The notes beneath the pieces are model-generated. The model was not told the origin of the DNA. It searched no databases and was given only the letters and a program-made list of their open reading frames with translations. A program made the translations under genes and the position numbers. DNA of 64,000 bases from Ceratothoa steindachneri (Eukaryota > Arthropoda > Malacostraca > Isopoda > Cymothoidae), in NCBI GenBank assembly GCA_963969495.1, contig OZ018323.1, forward strand, positions 76,222,920-76,286,919, read 5' to 3'. Shown here piece by piece: positions 1 through 11,100 of this stretch; within the stretch, counting starts at the first letter, position 1, and every line of letters begins with the position of its first letter.

Positions 1-49
1 CCGACTGAACTTTACCTGCAGAGGCAGATAATCTTTCAACACCAAATTT

Positions 50-1290
50 ATGCACTCTGCTCTTCTTGTGCAGACACCACTCTTGGTCTGGATGATGTCC
101 TGTATGCCATGCTGCGACATTAGGTGAGCGAGGGTTGGCCTTTCTGTTAGATTTGTTGTACAGGATCTGTACTGATGGTATCCTTCTAGATTCCTGGCGA
201 ATGGCTACTGTGCTCGCTTTTTGGAAGCCAGGGAGAAATCCCCACCCAATTTTTCTAACTTCATGCATGTGCTAGTTTATAGATAAATTGATTAAACCTA
301 GATTAGCTTTTTTTTACCTTGACAATGGGTGGTCATCTGTGTTCTTCACAGCGTGACTTACTCAATTTCCCTTCTACATTAAATGTTCTGCTCCATTGGA
401 AGATGCTGTTTGTGAGGCCTTTCTTCGTAGTTTGTATTTCAATATGATATTCTTTGTATCTGGATAAGCTATATGATACCTCATGGAGACCCTCTACAAC
501 CTAGTGGTGAGGGGATACCTCACAATCTTCATCTGAGTTATAACAAGATCTTTGATTCTATTTATGGGTGACGAGCTCTTCCCAGCCCAATAGGTTGGGA
601 AGTGGTACTATCATTGCCTTGATCATCAACATTATCGCCTTGGTACTGCCGTATGATGATCTTGCTATTTAGACGACCTTTCTCTTACTTTTGGTTGGCC
701 CAGATGTCGACTCGAATAAGCATTGAACAGCATCTCTTGTTCTGCTGAAGTGCACGGTTTGTCATTTTCTTTAGCCAAGACTAAGGTGGTGCATTTCTGC
801 TGAGTCCACGGTTCTACCCTGGCTTGGACTTCCTAAACAGGGTCCACCATAATATGATAAATTTGCACCATTTCCTAGGTCTTGTTTTCTTCTGTTGTCT
901 CGCATAGAAGGCTCATATCCATAGCCTAGGTTCTATTGTACCTGCATCATAGACATTCTTCCTTCCGTGATGGTCAGCATTTTAGGTGCTGATAGGACTA
1001 CTGCCTTACTTTTCTACCGATATCTTCAATGGCTCTCATTAATATCTGCTGCTGATCTCAATGGTGCCTATGCCTCCGAGAGATGCCAATCCTACCATAA
1101 GCATTTCGGGGTTAGACCTGGTAACTCCTTTGAGAACTCGATTTAGCTCTCGGGTTCTTTCCTCTGGTTCTTTCCAGGACGCCACCCTGGAAATTACCAC
1201 AATTGACCATTTTTCACTACCATTGCTTCTACAGTCCTGGATTGTTACATTCAACTTTGGGAGGGGTGGCGGGGAGCATGTGTCTGTCAC
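50..1290 (+). pseudogene. Decayed reverse transcriptase of an RNase H-bearing non-LTR retrotransposon
   Basis: Stop-ridden remnant of LINE ORF2. Conceptual reading gives GLDDVLYAMLRH followed by a leucine-rich stretch ending ILLDSWRMATVLAFWKPGR near 80-240, the start of the RT fingers. A degenerate block near 330-490 can be lined up with DVLLRLENAVCEAF and the AYD..WR palm region of the better copy on the minus strand at 39,421-39,981. The order RT then RNase H (next feature) is that of I-like LINEs. The element enters from the left window edge, so its endonuclease and gag are not visible. No frame is open for long, so it is inactive. Family assignment beyond 'RNase H-bearing LINE' is inference. 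Confidence 0.7.
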
Positions 1291-1294
1291 TCTG

Positions 1295-1990
1295 TAGCCC
1301 TGTCAGTGTATTCAGATGGCTTCAAATCTGAAGAGGGGGTCGGCTTTCACGCTGTCCTCCCCTCTTTTTTTTAAGTTGATGGGACTCTAGCAGGCACTGT
1401 GTCGGTTTCCATGGCCAAACTGGTTGCAATACACCGTTTGTTACAGAAGACAATGCTTTGTGCCCGGTTCTGAGCGATATCGTGATTTATGGCAACTCAC
1501 AGAGCCAGCCTCCTGAGTGCTCTTGAAACATTGAAATATCTGCACCCCCTAATTTGCAATGTCCTTAATACCACGGCTGCTGTGTGGATATCGAGAGTGT
1601 CTCATGCTTGTTTCTGGATCGGTAGGGGTTGCAGGAAATGAGGGTGCCAAACAGTCGATTAGGACAAAGCAGCCCTACCAAACTTTCCCTCTTACTCACA
1701 CTGAGTACATGGCAGGAATCGGGGCAGTGGCTGCCTGACAAAGAAGATGGGAGACGGCCGACAGGAACGCAAATTTGCGTGCCATTGCGCTGTGACTGTT
1801 CCCATGAGCCTACACCTCCATTGGCTCACTGGCTTTGGTCATTTTGTCGACTCCAAATTGCGCACACTCGCGGGATGCACCGCCATTTGATGTAGCGCGA
1901 CAACTGTTCGACGCATTCTTGTTGAATGCTCTAATCTGGGTGATCATGCACATTACCTCTTCCATACCAGGATGTTTTTTCCATTTGTTC
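1295..1990 (+). pseudogene. RNase H domain and C-terminal tail of the same LINE
   Basis: Translation across frames shows VYSDGFKSEEGVGFHAVLP, the first RNase H aspartate region, then YGNSQSALSALETLK, the second acidic strand, then an FWIGRG.QE segment matching the usual WIPGHVGV..NE. It ends in a Cys-rich tail, TVRRILVECSNLGDHA. That tail is the hallmark carboxyl end seen again at 2,530-2,740 and on the minus strand at 63,600-63,850. RNase H removes RNA during target-primed reverse transcription. Several stops and frameshifts make this a relic. It continues directly from the RT remnant upstream. Confidence 0.75.
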
Positions 1991-2329
1991 CATTTGTTTT
2001 CTTAGTTATGTTTTTTTTGTTTTTGAGGTGCTTTAGTTTTTCTTTACCTTTCAATGCAGCTTTACTATTAGGCTGATTTATTTTCAGTGACTACTCTTAA
2101 TGGCAGTCATCATAAATGCCTCCATCTTTGCAATGCGGTCATACCCAATCTATCCACAAAACAAAAGGATCAAATATACATCAGCTTCCATAGTCTCTAC
2201 CGCAGTGCCCCCTGCCTATAGACTGGTACCTGGAAGGCGGCACATCCTCCTGTCAGTCTCGAACAACACTTTGTTCCGGAGGGAATTTGGGAGTGGTTTA
2301 CTTCTCCCTCCTTGCCTCTAGTTGGGGTG
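1991..2329. other. AT-rich stretch after LINE tail, no gene seen
   Basis: T-rich sequence follows the LINE tail and could be its 3' UTR. The two short open frames here show no recognisable motif. I see no RNA gene. Confidence 0.4.
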
Positions 2330-2740
2330 GTGGTTTTAAAGTCTTCCATTCTTCCCACCCCTTTCTCCATTTTTGCTGTTATTCTTCTACGTGCGGGCTG
2401 CTTGGCAAAGAAGATGCGTAATGGCTGCGGGGAACTTAAAGTTGCATGCCATCGCGCTGCGACTGTTCCCATGGACGGCTTCAGGTCGCTTCCTGTCGTC
2501 TTCGAATTCGACACACTCGTGGGAATCGCCGCCATTTGATGAAGCACTCGCCCGCTTCTTATTGCGACGACTGCGTTGTCGCAGTCTGGGTGATCTTCGG
2601 GCACGTTACCTGTCCTGGTATCGGGATGAGCGCGGTGCCTAGCGCTTGTCCCTTGTACTCGAGACGGGTTCATGTACACAGACTTGCGGACTATATGACT
2701 TTTTGGAGGAGGCTGGCCTCGTCCATTTTATTTGACTCTG
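2330..2740 (+). pseudogene. Second LINE 3' end (RNase H-LINE C-terminal tail)
   Basis: A separate copy of the same kind of C-terminus begins within the RNase H to tail linker (AAWQRR, then KLHAIALRLFPW) and runs to YCDDCVV, SLGDLRARYLSWYRDERGA, RLSLVLET and YDFLEEAGLVHFI, then stop. The terminal peptide YDFLEEAGL is matched by IDFLEEAGLLLL on the minus strand at 63,600-63,690, which fixes frame and strand. It is truncated on its 5' side, as expected for LINE insertion. At least one frameshift near 2,575 separates the DCVV and SLGDLR segments. Confidence 0.75.
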
Positions 2741-3119
2741 TTGTAGGTCCTGCTCGGGGGAAAGGCGGGCCTACCCCCGACTCTGGGTCGTGCTTGTTTA
2801 TGTTGTTTTTTTAGCTTGTTTCTTAGCCTTTGTTCCTGTTTTTTATTTTCTAAAAATATATATTCTTTTACACACCCACAAGGTGACATCACACGACTTC
2901 TGGAGGTATGTTTCTCCTTCCTGCCCAACCACCCCGGCTAATGCCTGCAAGATCTCTCTTACTCTCTTTGGTATTTTTCTTCAAATTTGAGAAAATTCTC
3001 ATCAGACTAATATTGACCAATAGAACCTCTGACCATAGCCTCATTGCTATTACACTTTTCAAAAGCAAGCGCAACACCTAATCTTAGCAAGACTAGGGTG
3101 TGGGGGCACATAATTTTCA
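2741..3119 (+). other. Probable LINE 3' UTR, T-rich
   Basis: The sequence after the LINE stop is rich in T tracts. No coding motif is visible. Small open frames on both strands look fortuitous. Confidence 0.4.
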
Positions 3120-3270
3120 CCATGCTGTGCTGAATGACGTGTATTGACTTGGGGACTATCTGACCTTTTTTAGGAGACTGACCTTTCCATTTGACTCTCT
3201 TTAGTCTTAGTCGCACGATCCCGTGCTGGGAGGAGGCAGACCTGCCCTCGATACTGGAGGATTATAATTG
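3120..3270 (+). pseudogene. Third short LINE 3'-end remnant
   Basis: The stretch corresponding to 'LYDFLEEAGL' and the start of the 3' UTR recurs in damaged form: a GTGTA then ACTTG, CTATCTGACC and AGGAGACTGACC segment lines up with 2,670-2,740. After it, GGGAGGAGGCAGACCTGCCC parallels the 3' UTR block at 2,755-2,790. Too short and mutated to encode anything. Confidence 0.5.
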
Positions 3271-3379
3271 ATGAAGACGGAATGGCATCCCACTGTCTCT
3301 ACTCATTTCTGGGTAGTTGAGCTACTGGGGTGGGTGAGAGTGGCTCAGCTCCTGAGCAGTAGTTGACAATTTGTTGGGG

Positions 3380-3560
3380 AGGGGAGGTTTGTGTAGTGGA
3401 GGCTGAAGAATTCCACATAGCTTCTTACAGTATCATCAACACGGGCTAAATCTGGAGAAAATTTGTGGGGGAGGAGAGGTTTGTCTAGTGGAGGCTGAAG
3501 AATTCCACATAACTTCTTAAGGTATCATCAACATGGACTAAATGCGGATGTTTGTTTTTT
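3380..3560. repeat. Two-copy tandem repeat, about 92-bp unit
   Basis: The segment starting GGGGAGGTTTGTGTAGTGGA near 3,381 recurs at about 3,473 with a few substitutions, including the run GGCTGAAGAATTCCACATA in both copies. Confidence 0.8.
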
Positions 3561-4339
3561 TCTCCTGCAGAAAATGCCTTAATGAAACCTTGAATGGGTT
3601 TGCATTAAGAGATTACGTTAGTAGAGAGGTGCTTGTTGCAGATCCCTCCCCCCCACTCAATCGGCGTTTGGATTGTGAATCGAGCAAAGAGCAGGGGTAC
3701 ATAATATCAGGCTAGTTATCCCCCACTGTTGGAAAGCAGTAAATGATGAGATTATTCCACCACCTGCCCCTTTTACAATTGAGAACCTAATACCCCTACT
3801 GGTTAAGAAATTTGCATAAAGATAAGTGATAACTGCTGGCAACCCCTTCTTTGGAGGATTAGTTGCAAGTGCCTTGACACCGACCTACGGGCAAAGAGGC
3901 CTTCATAATCCAGGGAGGGCCCTTTCCACGCCAAGGGGTTGTGGATACAGACAGTCCTTTGACTGGTTCTGTGATTGGAGTATGTGTGCTCCAAGAGGGG
4001 GTAGGGGTAAGAGATAGCAGTGTTGTGATTGAGTATGCAAGTGATGGTGTGTAAGGAACTTCGTGCTTCCACCAATAGGTCGTCCTCTCATTTTTCACGC
4101 ACAAGTTTTGTATCCATTCTTGATTGGGGTTGAAGCTGAGAGCTTCACAGTGCAACTCCAATATGAAGGGTATCTGCGATTAGAGAAGGTGCAGACAAGA
4201 CAGCCAGTGAATTTGTTTTTTGAAGTGGAAATTATAGTTCCTTCCAGTGTATTGATTGTTAATTATGTGTCCCTTTTTAATAGTGAATGAGATCCTCCAC
4301 TGGATAATGAAATTTACATAAAAATCAGAATGACAATAG
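3561..4339. other. No gene recognised
   Basis: Short open frames on both strands overlap one another with no motif, no splice context and no similarity to the transposons in this window. Confidence 0.4.
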
Positions 4340-4560
4340 CTTCTAATCCCGTCGGTGTCGAGGGCCGGTCCTCGTTTGGCACTAGTACTCTATTTTGACG
4401 CCCAGAGCTGGAGCCGTTTGCTTGCACAAGTCAGCCTCGACACACCCTGAGTGACGGCTGCCCCATCCGAGTCAGAGAATTGTTTTGTGTCAGCTGTCCT
4501 CGCCAGGAATCGAACCTGACGCCGTTCTTATCCACTGGGCTGAGGAGAGCTCATTTTATT
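4340..4560 (-). mobile_element. tRNA-derived SINE-like sequence
   Basis: On the minus strand the sequence reads CTCAGCCCAGTGGATAAGA, close to a polymerase III A box, then GGTTCGATTCC, a perfect B box, at about 4,508-4,518. Spacing between boxes is about 27 nt from A-box start, shorter than in a functional tRNA, so the anticodon arm is collapsed. It is followed by a non-tRNA body rich in GC (to about 4,340). This is the normal layout of a tRNA-derived SINE head plus body. Not a functional tRNA gene. The boundaries are estimates. Confidence 0.55.
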
Positions 4561-5830
4561 GTATGATACTAGCTAGCATGAAGGGGGATGACACTTGTAC
4601 CATATGGAGTGAATATAAGTGTTAGCTTGTTGCTTGTTGTGGTATTGTGCAGAAAGTATGTGAGCTGAAGACAATGAAAATGTACAAAACATATATATAT
4701 ATATATTGTTTTTAAAAACCTTGTAGAAGCGTAATATTTGTTTATGAGACTAGTTTTGACATGGAGTTTATCATGCCATCTTTGGTTGTATACTGAGAAT
4801 AGTGTCGCACCAAACCTAAAATATATATTGAAGCAAGTGATCAGATTAAAATTAGCAATCAGTGGATGTGAATTTGAGGTCAAGATTAAATTTTGGGTAT
4901 AGGGTCTATATTTTAATTGATCATCCGAGAGATTGAAATTTGGGATTTTACCAATAAGTATGGATTCAACCACTTTTGTGAAAATCTTTACATTGGGTAA
5001 ACTATTTTGGTGTGGGGTAAATCTATTGGATGGTTAAAATTATTGTTCTGGGAGAAAATACTATAAGCCTCGTTGCACACCTGACATCACCTCTGTGCTC
5101 GTAAATCCTCTTTTCCAAACTTCTTCCAGTCTCACCTATATAAAACAAGGGGCAGTTAATGCCTTTACAATGGATTAATTAGACACCTGATTTATTAGTT
5201 TTTTCTGTCGGTTTGGTTGTAGTGAGCAATTTTTTATGGTCAAAGGATATTTAAAGGTGGTGTGGTTGGGGAAAAGATACTATTTAATCCTTTCAGTAAT
5301 GGAGAAAATGAGAAGAATAAACAATTTCTCTTATCATGATTCCTTCTTTTGGGTAAATACATGTTTGATCTGGCTTTGGATAAGCTTTCCTTAATGATAT
5401 GGAGGGGATATTTCAATCTAATAAATATACAGGTAGTGAATATAATTTCATTGGACAAAAAACATGTATCACAAATTCTCAAAGCTCTAAAGCATAGACA
5501 TTACAATGGCTTCTTTGACCTTAAGGTCATGACAAGAATTGGAATTGGTGGTTTTACAGTAAAGAGTAAATGTCGATTAGTCACTTAACTCTTACATTTT
5601 TGATGTCATGGAGAGGTGAACAATTATCATCTTGCCATTCAACTTTGAAATTTATGGTAGAATGTTGGTTATTAAGAGTGTTTAAAAAACTATACAAAGA
5701 GCTCGGCTGATTTAAGGGCCATATCGATATGGCATCATCAACATACCTGCACCATACAAAATTTGGGTATGGAATAGCATGCTGAACTTTAAACTCAAAA
5801 AGTCCCAAGTTTGATTCTAGGCACGCAAAA
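4561..5830 (-). pseudogene. Penelope-like retroelement remnant (RT plus GIY-YIG endonuclease)
   Basis: Minus-strand translation gives WCRYVDDAISIWP near 5,740-5,760, the RT catalytic block of Penelope-like elements (RYVDD), with SFLNTLNNQHSTINFKVEW after it. Downstream come MRICDTCFLSNEIIF, PLHIIKESLSKARSN and YLPKR, the conserved linker. Then, about 5,080-5,150, comes YIGETGRSLEKRIYEHRGDV, a clear GIY-YIG endonuclease core. A tail resembling 'NHPID.....I' follows. The order RT, linker, GIY-YIG is diagnostic of Penelope-like elements. Multiple frameshifts and stops are present and the RT N-terminus is missing (5' truncation near 5,830, next to an A-rich run). Confidence 0.8.
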
Positions 5831-5964
5831 AAAAAAAAATAAATAAATCCAGTATCATCTATTTTTGCTTAACCGTCCTTAACTACCAACCTGCATCAGG
5901 TCAGCATGCTAGCTTATGACCCGAAACTTATCATGAAACAATTCTTAAGAAAATTCAGCTTTTC

Positions 5965-6990
5965 TTGTTGAACCATGCTGCTTATGTAGACATGGGTACT
6001 GTGAGTCAAAATGTAACTGTCTACAATTTCAATCCCAACAATGACATCAAAAACCTAAATAGATACTTTTACATTGCAACCTACAACTGCCGATCACTAT
6101 CTGAGGAGGTACATTCCACAGAATTCCTCACTACAGTCACCGCAATGAAAATTGATCGCTCGCCCAAAGGGCTAACCTTTGCAAGAAAAAACGGCAGCTT
6201 AGGATGATTCTTTTTCAGTTCGGTAGATGCTCCCACCGTAGCAGCAGATCAGTCTTCCTGAGAGGTGACTGAGAGCTGGTATCGCTTTCTTTCAAACCAC
6301 GAGGCTGTATGGATCTGTCAGGCGTATGATGTTTGTAAACAAGCTGTTCCTATGCTATAAAATGCAACCAAATTTGATCGCGCTTTTTCGTGCATTTCTA
6401 GCGCAGCTCATCAATTTCCGTTGTGGTGACGGTAAGGTCAATGATATTAAATGGGATATAATTGGTATGTGTAAAATGCAAAGATAAGGGGGAAGCTTTC
6501 ACTCACAAGTGATCACCTACTCACAAAGGAAAAGAAGACCAAAAGCAACACAAGAGTTGGATTCCTGATACATAGAGCTCAAATAAATGGTGGTAGAGTT
6601 TCACAGCATATTAGAAAGAGTAGCTTACTTAAACCTAAGAAGTTTAGCAAGTGCACACACTGACATCTGCTAGTATGTAGAAGAATTAGATTTTGACTTT
6701 ACCCTGGTTTCAAAAAGAGGCAGCAGCAAAGATGGACTTGGAGAAGCCCAAACTAACTATTGAGATATACAATGAAATTGATTACATTCTGGTTAACAAA
6801 AAAATCACACTGTCAATAATTTCCAACTCATCAATAAAATCAATTCAGAAAGAAAGAAAGCTATTCCATTTAAAAAAAAAAATAAAATAAGATCCAATAA
6901 AACCTTGTTCCAGAATTTATACTATGACTCCCCTTGACACCAGCAATATACTAGCAACGAACAATAACTTGATGAGATGCATGACTGACT
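5965..6990 (+). pseudogene. RTE-like LINE endonuclease remnant
   Basis: The plus strand reads YIATYNCRSLSEE near 6,070-6,110, resembling the start of RTE-type apurinic endonucleases (TYN.R.L). Further on come RVGFLIHRAQI near 6,550 and YNEIDYILVNKK near 6,770-6,805, matching the C-terminal 'N.IDY.L.N.R' block of that family. These appear in different frames with stops between them, so the copy is dead. The RT is not recognisable beyond about 6,990. Confidence 0.6.
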
Positions 6991-7014
6991 GGGAAAATAC
7001 AAGGTAACACAAAA

Positions 7015-7275
7015 TAACTCAGAACAGTAAATCTCTGGTGATAGTCTGATTTGGGTTGAGAAGTTTAAAATAGATTATGCCATTTAATATTCCACCAAAC
7101 GTGCAAGAGAATCTTCCGTGGATGAGGCCCAAGTTTTGGCTGGAGTATTGTTTTTTTTCCCATTGTCCTTTGTCCAGAACATTTAATATTATTGTACATA
7201 CATAGCCCATTTTTAGTCTTGAAAGGAAAAATGAGCAAGTGTTGATTCTTTAAAAGGTCCTGATCAAATTCCACT
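7015..7275 (-). pseudogene. Mariner transposase fragment
   Basis: Minus-strand frames contain NGLCMYNNIKCSGQ, then LGPHPRKILLHVWWNIKW, then YFKLLNPNQTIT. This is the region of mariner transposases around the first catalytic aspartate (usual pattern K.W..Y.N, PK..LHP.K....VWWD..G..). Here the aspartate of VWWD is N (VWWN), and the fragment needs two frames. The N-terminal DNA-binding part, the remaining catalytic residues and the terminal repeats are absent. Confidence 0.65.
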
Positions 7276-7689
7276 GTTCATCCCGAATGGGGTTCATTTT
7301 GGAGAACGTTTCCTGAGCGAAAAAATGCACTAATGAGATGACCTAACAAATGATTTATTTTGAGGGTGGGTACTGTAGCGGGTATGGAACCACTAATTAT
7401 AAATGCCAGGCTCGTTGCAAAATGGAGGTTTGTAGAATGTATTCGCTTGGTAGTTTAATTATAATTAGATGATGCATAAAGTTTTTTTACATAGAAAATA
7501 AGGTTGGTATTTGGGTGAATGCTTTGATATATACATTGCTGTGTGATGTCGCAAATGTCTTTTTAATATCTTTGTTCATTGAGTACTGAGAGAAATACTA
7601 ATGGTATCGAGGGACGGACGTAAGTCTAATTAAAGGATGCTAATGGCCTAGTGTGTTCGTGTCTGATAGAGATGGATTTGGAAATATTT
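7276..7689. other. No gene recognised
   Basis: AT-rich sequence without open frames of note or recognisable repeats. Confidence 0.4.
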
Positions 7690-7880
7690 ATTGAAGCAAT
7701 TGAAAAGATGTGTAATAAAGAGTTTGAGAGTAAGAGTTAATGAACAAATGGGTAAGAGGTCTCGTGCTTGTGTAGAAAGATAAGAGGTATCTAGGAATGT
7801 TCTAAGTGTGTATGGGCATGTAAGAAAACTGGATGAAAACAGACTCGTGAAGAGAATATACGAGTGTCATGCAAATGATT
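7690..7880 (+). pseudogene. LINE RT C-terminal fragment
   Basis: Plus-strand translation gives SVYGHVRKLDENRLVKRIYE near 7,805-7,865, which resembles the widespread LINE tail motif WFGHV.RM...RLVKRIY. The preceding sequence may be the RT thumb. No 5' part is present and the reading frame is broken. Assignment rests on this single motif. Confidence 0.5.
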
Positions 7881-8140
7881 TGTAAACCTCATAAGATTTG
7901 GAGAGCTCTGTCATGGACAAGTTGGGGGGGGGGGCCTTCTGCGAGGGATGAAACCTGGTTGGGCAAGATCCTATGTCAGATAGTGCCCCGACTGGAGGAG
8001 ACTCAACACCACTTGGCTCCCAATTGCTGGGGCAGGAAAAAGGATAGTTAGCATTGGGTTGGAAAAGGAGAGGGGGGGGGGGCATTTTTAGTGCCGGTCC
8101 AACTTTGTGGAGAAAATGATAGAAAATTTTATTGTCATTA

Positions 8141-8150
8141 TTATTTCCAG
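8141..8150 (+). promoter_or_regulatory. Predicted splice acceptor
   Basis: A pyrimidine-rich stretch ending TTATTTCCAG lies directly before the long open frame. Splicing at 8,150/8,151 enters the frame in phase 2. The open frame extends upstream to 8,107 only by a GTG and without coding character, which supports an intron/exon edge here. Confidence 0.65.
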
Positions 8151-9525
8151 GCCCCATTTTTGTCCGAGCGCGATGCCGTCCTCAACCTGTGTGGACGCTT
8201 CAGAGGACTCTGAGGACGCCGAGGTCGATGTGGAAACGGTCAGTGGCGGTCTCTCCCTTGCCCTGGCCCCTCCTACCTCGGCCTCTCCAACCTCCCTGGT
8301 GGAGGATGCTGGCGGGGGCTCGTCGAAGGAAGCCGCGTTCTCATCCACCTTTTACGTGACCGCGGAGGTTCTGGAGGGAGCGCAAGAAGGCGCCCTCACC
8401 GACCTCCATGTGTCGCTTCCCCCCCTGGAGGACATTGCGGGCGTCCTCTCCGTTGTGGGAGAGGACTGCGACGAGGGCGACCTCCTGCCAGTGGTGAGCC
8501 GTGGAGGGAAGGCATCGTGCGAAGCGTCGGTGACCCCCTCATCCTCTTCTTCGAGTGGCGTTGACAGTGGGTGTGGAGAGGGGCCTAATGGTGGTGCGAA
8601 AGCGTCGGGCATTAGCGGCACAAAGTGGACGTTAACAAACAGCCTGGTGGGGTGTAACGGTAGTAATCCTGGTACCCTATCAATGACTGGTGACGTCTAC
8701 ACTCCTAGTAATCATCAACCACAACAACATTCCACAATCTCTTCTTCTCTCGATTTCCATACTCAACCTTCGTCGAAATTCTTCACCTCGGACACCACCT
8801 CGAGTACCCCAGTACCTCCCCACTCCGGAAGCAAGCCCCTTCCCCACCATCAACCATCGAGTACAAGTCATTTACTCCCTGGTGATGACTCACTTAAATT
8901 AGGAATTGCCCCCCTCTCTAGTTGCTCCGTCTCTTCGTCATCCTCTTGTAATTATAATAGTTATAATAATGTTAATAATAGCGGCTCCTTGTTACAACAC
9001 CAAGGGATGTCATCATCTTCATTATTACAGTCGTCATCTCATTTGTCCACCTCGTCGTCATTTTCGAGATCTCTCGCGTCTGTCTCGTCGTCTATAGCAA
9101 CTAGTCTAACTAACAGCTTATTGTGTGCCTCCTCCAATCTACCTACTACAACTACTTGTAATTCTACTAGTACCGCAACATCTAGTGAGATTAGTTTGCA
9201 ACCAGAACAAAACTCAAAAAAATTACCCAGTATTTCTTCGTTATATATTCGTCAAGCCAAATTGGACTCCCTATCTAGTGGTTTATTGTTATCTAATAAT
9301 AAAAATAATGGTAATAATGTTTTAAATTCAAATTCAAATTTAGTTTCTCAAAAACTTTTAGCTTGGACCAACGACTCTTTGTCGAGAGCAGAAAATAGCA
9401 ATGCTGTAATTACCAATGGCCCCAGTAATAAATCCTTGGAAAATTTAAAATCTTTGGACACCTTAAAGTCCTTAGACAACTTAAAATGTGCTAAAGTAGC
9501 TCCTATTTTGTTTCCAGAGACATAA
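8151..9525 (+). CDS. Terminal exon of a host protein with Ser/Asn-rich tail
   Basis: I do not recognise the protein with confidence. The exon is open for about 457 codons and ends at a TAA. It starts with an acidic segment (SEDSEDAEVDVETVSGG). It continues with a GC-rich, Gly/Ala/Ser part to about 8,640. It then switches to AT-rich codons encoding long Ser, Asn and Thr runs. It ends with a near-repeat, NLKSLD then TLKSLD then NLKCAK. No enzyme domain, signal peptide or membrane span is visible. Low-complexity tails of this sort are common in transcription regulators. The acidic EVDVE motif recalls the C-terminal part of Mad/Mxi/Mnt bHLH-zip repressors, but that is a weak resemblance. Upstream exons were not found and must lie further left or outside the window. 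This is the only convincing non-transposon coding region here. Confidence 0.72.
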
Positions 9526-9740
9526 GCTGTAAAAATCGTTAGTGTACTATTTTTATGTCTTAACTTTAACTTATTTTTTATACAAATTATACCAAATTAT
9601 CATTTCCTCTTCGATTTTATATTGCAGCAATGCATTTCTTTATTTTAAATTCATACACTATAAATATATATATAAATATATATCTGTTACAATTTTGGAA
9701 AACAAAGCTAGTTGAAAGATTTATTAAAGCAATTTTATCA
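9526..9740 (+). other. Probable 3' UTR with poly(A) signal
   Basis: AT-rich sequence follows the stop codon. A hexamer ATTAAA at 9,723-9,728 is a plausible cleavage signal; I found no AATAAA closer. Confidence 0.45.
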
Positions 9741-10855
9741 ACGTCTCTGTTTTTCCTTTATGGGGATTCTGGGGGACTTGGAATGTTTTTTCAAAGGCCA
9801 CGTGAATGAAACAAAGTTTTGTACCTTTATAGTACCAATTGGTACTTTGATTAGTACCTTTTTAGTCTTACCTTAATTTTACCTTCTCCATTTCAGAATT
9901 TTTTGCCTGTGATATCTTATTTTTAAGCTCATCGACCAAACGGTTAATTTTTTTCATATTTTGTCTAGCTACTTTTCATCAGATTTTGAACACAAAATTG
10001 TAAATGTTTAAAAACTTTAAATATCGCAAAAAGTCCCTTTTGTATTTTTTAGTTTTCAGTAAGTCATGATTTATGGTAGCATTTAATTCATCATTGTTCG
10101 TCTCTTTATTAAAAGTCGATTCTTTAAAAGATTTTGAGGTAATTTGACAATTTTATTTTTTTTACAATCAGATAGTTGCAAATTCTTAGTGTAAAAGCAG
10201 TATTGTATTGCTTCCAACTTCGACTGATTCATATTTTGCATTTTTTCATGTTTGTAATAATTAGTGGCAAAGAAATGATAATTCAAGCAAACAACGTTCT
10301 TGTGGGTTTCAAAATTCCCTGCAAAATTGAAATTCCATAAAGTTTTTGCCTTTTTATTTTTTACACCATTCCAATTAGTTCAACTTTTTGTCACTTTGCT
10401 ATTAATTTATATATATATATTAAAAACTTGGTTATCTGGTACTTTTTGGTTTAGAGTTAATTAAGTGATAATTTATATTATTGAAAACTGCTAAAAACTT
10501 TTTGGATATTTATACCTGCCATATTTGGCATTGAAATCTTAATTCATCCTTCACATTTTTCTAGAGATTCCATTTGTAAATATTGTCCATTTTTTTTCCC
10601 TGGAGTAGATTTATTTTTTAGCATTTGTCTTCCTCACCTTTTGATTTAGAGATCTTCGGATTTCTTGGAATTTTTGCACATTTGATAAAATGATTAAAGG
10701 CAAGAGGGCCCCACCATTTGGTCATGTCCCATTCCAGAGATTTTTAAGAATGACCCATAAAAGACCTGAGGGCATATCAAGAACCTGGATGATTTTATTT
10801 AAGGCCAAACCAGTCATTTAAACCTGGCCCCATCTTTTTGGCACTAATACAAGAA
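9741..10855. other. AT-rich intergenic sequence
   Basis: No open frame or motif of note on either strand. T-rich tracts dominate. A small palindromic segment AGTACCAATTGGTACT occurs near 9,830-9,845. Confidence 0.5.
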
Positions 10856-10859
10856 AGGC

Positions 10860-11100
10860 CCCCCAGACCCTGGATGCTCTATCTCTATTGGTCTCTTAAT
10901 TAAGGAGGCATTAGTGCACTTGAATGCTTCGCCCAAAGCACAGCCACCCTCTATGCCCATGGACAATGAATGTAACAGAGGTGCATGTATCACACGGTTC
11001 GCCTCTCCAGACCCCATTCCACTCACCTTTAATCCCTCCCCCCTCTCAAAGCCCCTAGAGCCCGGACCCCTTACCTAGTCACTCCCAAAAAATACCACAA
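10860..11100 (+). pseudogene. LINE gag C-terminal scrap, related to element I
   Basis: The block around 10,950-11,020 (ATGCCCATGGACAA, then CAGAGGTGCATG, then GGTTCGCCTCTCCAGACC) matches 58,718-58,790 in element I (GGCCCATGGGCAAC, CAGAGGTGCATC, GGTTCGCCCCTACAGACC). There the reading is ...RVRGASTSWFAPTDLIPLS. Proline-rich, C-rich sequence follows in both. It is a short decayed piece. Confidence 0.5.

Noticed and set aside
2197..2679. 160-codon minus-strand open frame
   Set aside because: Antisense to the LINE tail at 2,530-2,740, which is confirmed by its homologue at 63,600-63,850.
8107..8150. Upstream GTG extension of the host open frame
   Set aside because: GTG is an unlikely start in a eukaryote and the segment ends with a good splice acceptor.
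8088..8621. Minus-strand open frames of 86 and 89 codons
   Set aside because: Shadows of the GC-rich first part of the host exon.
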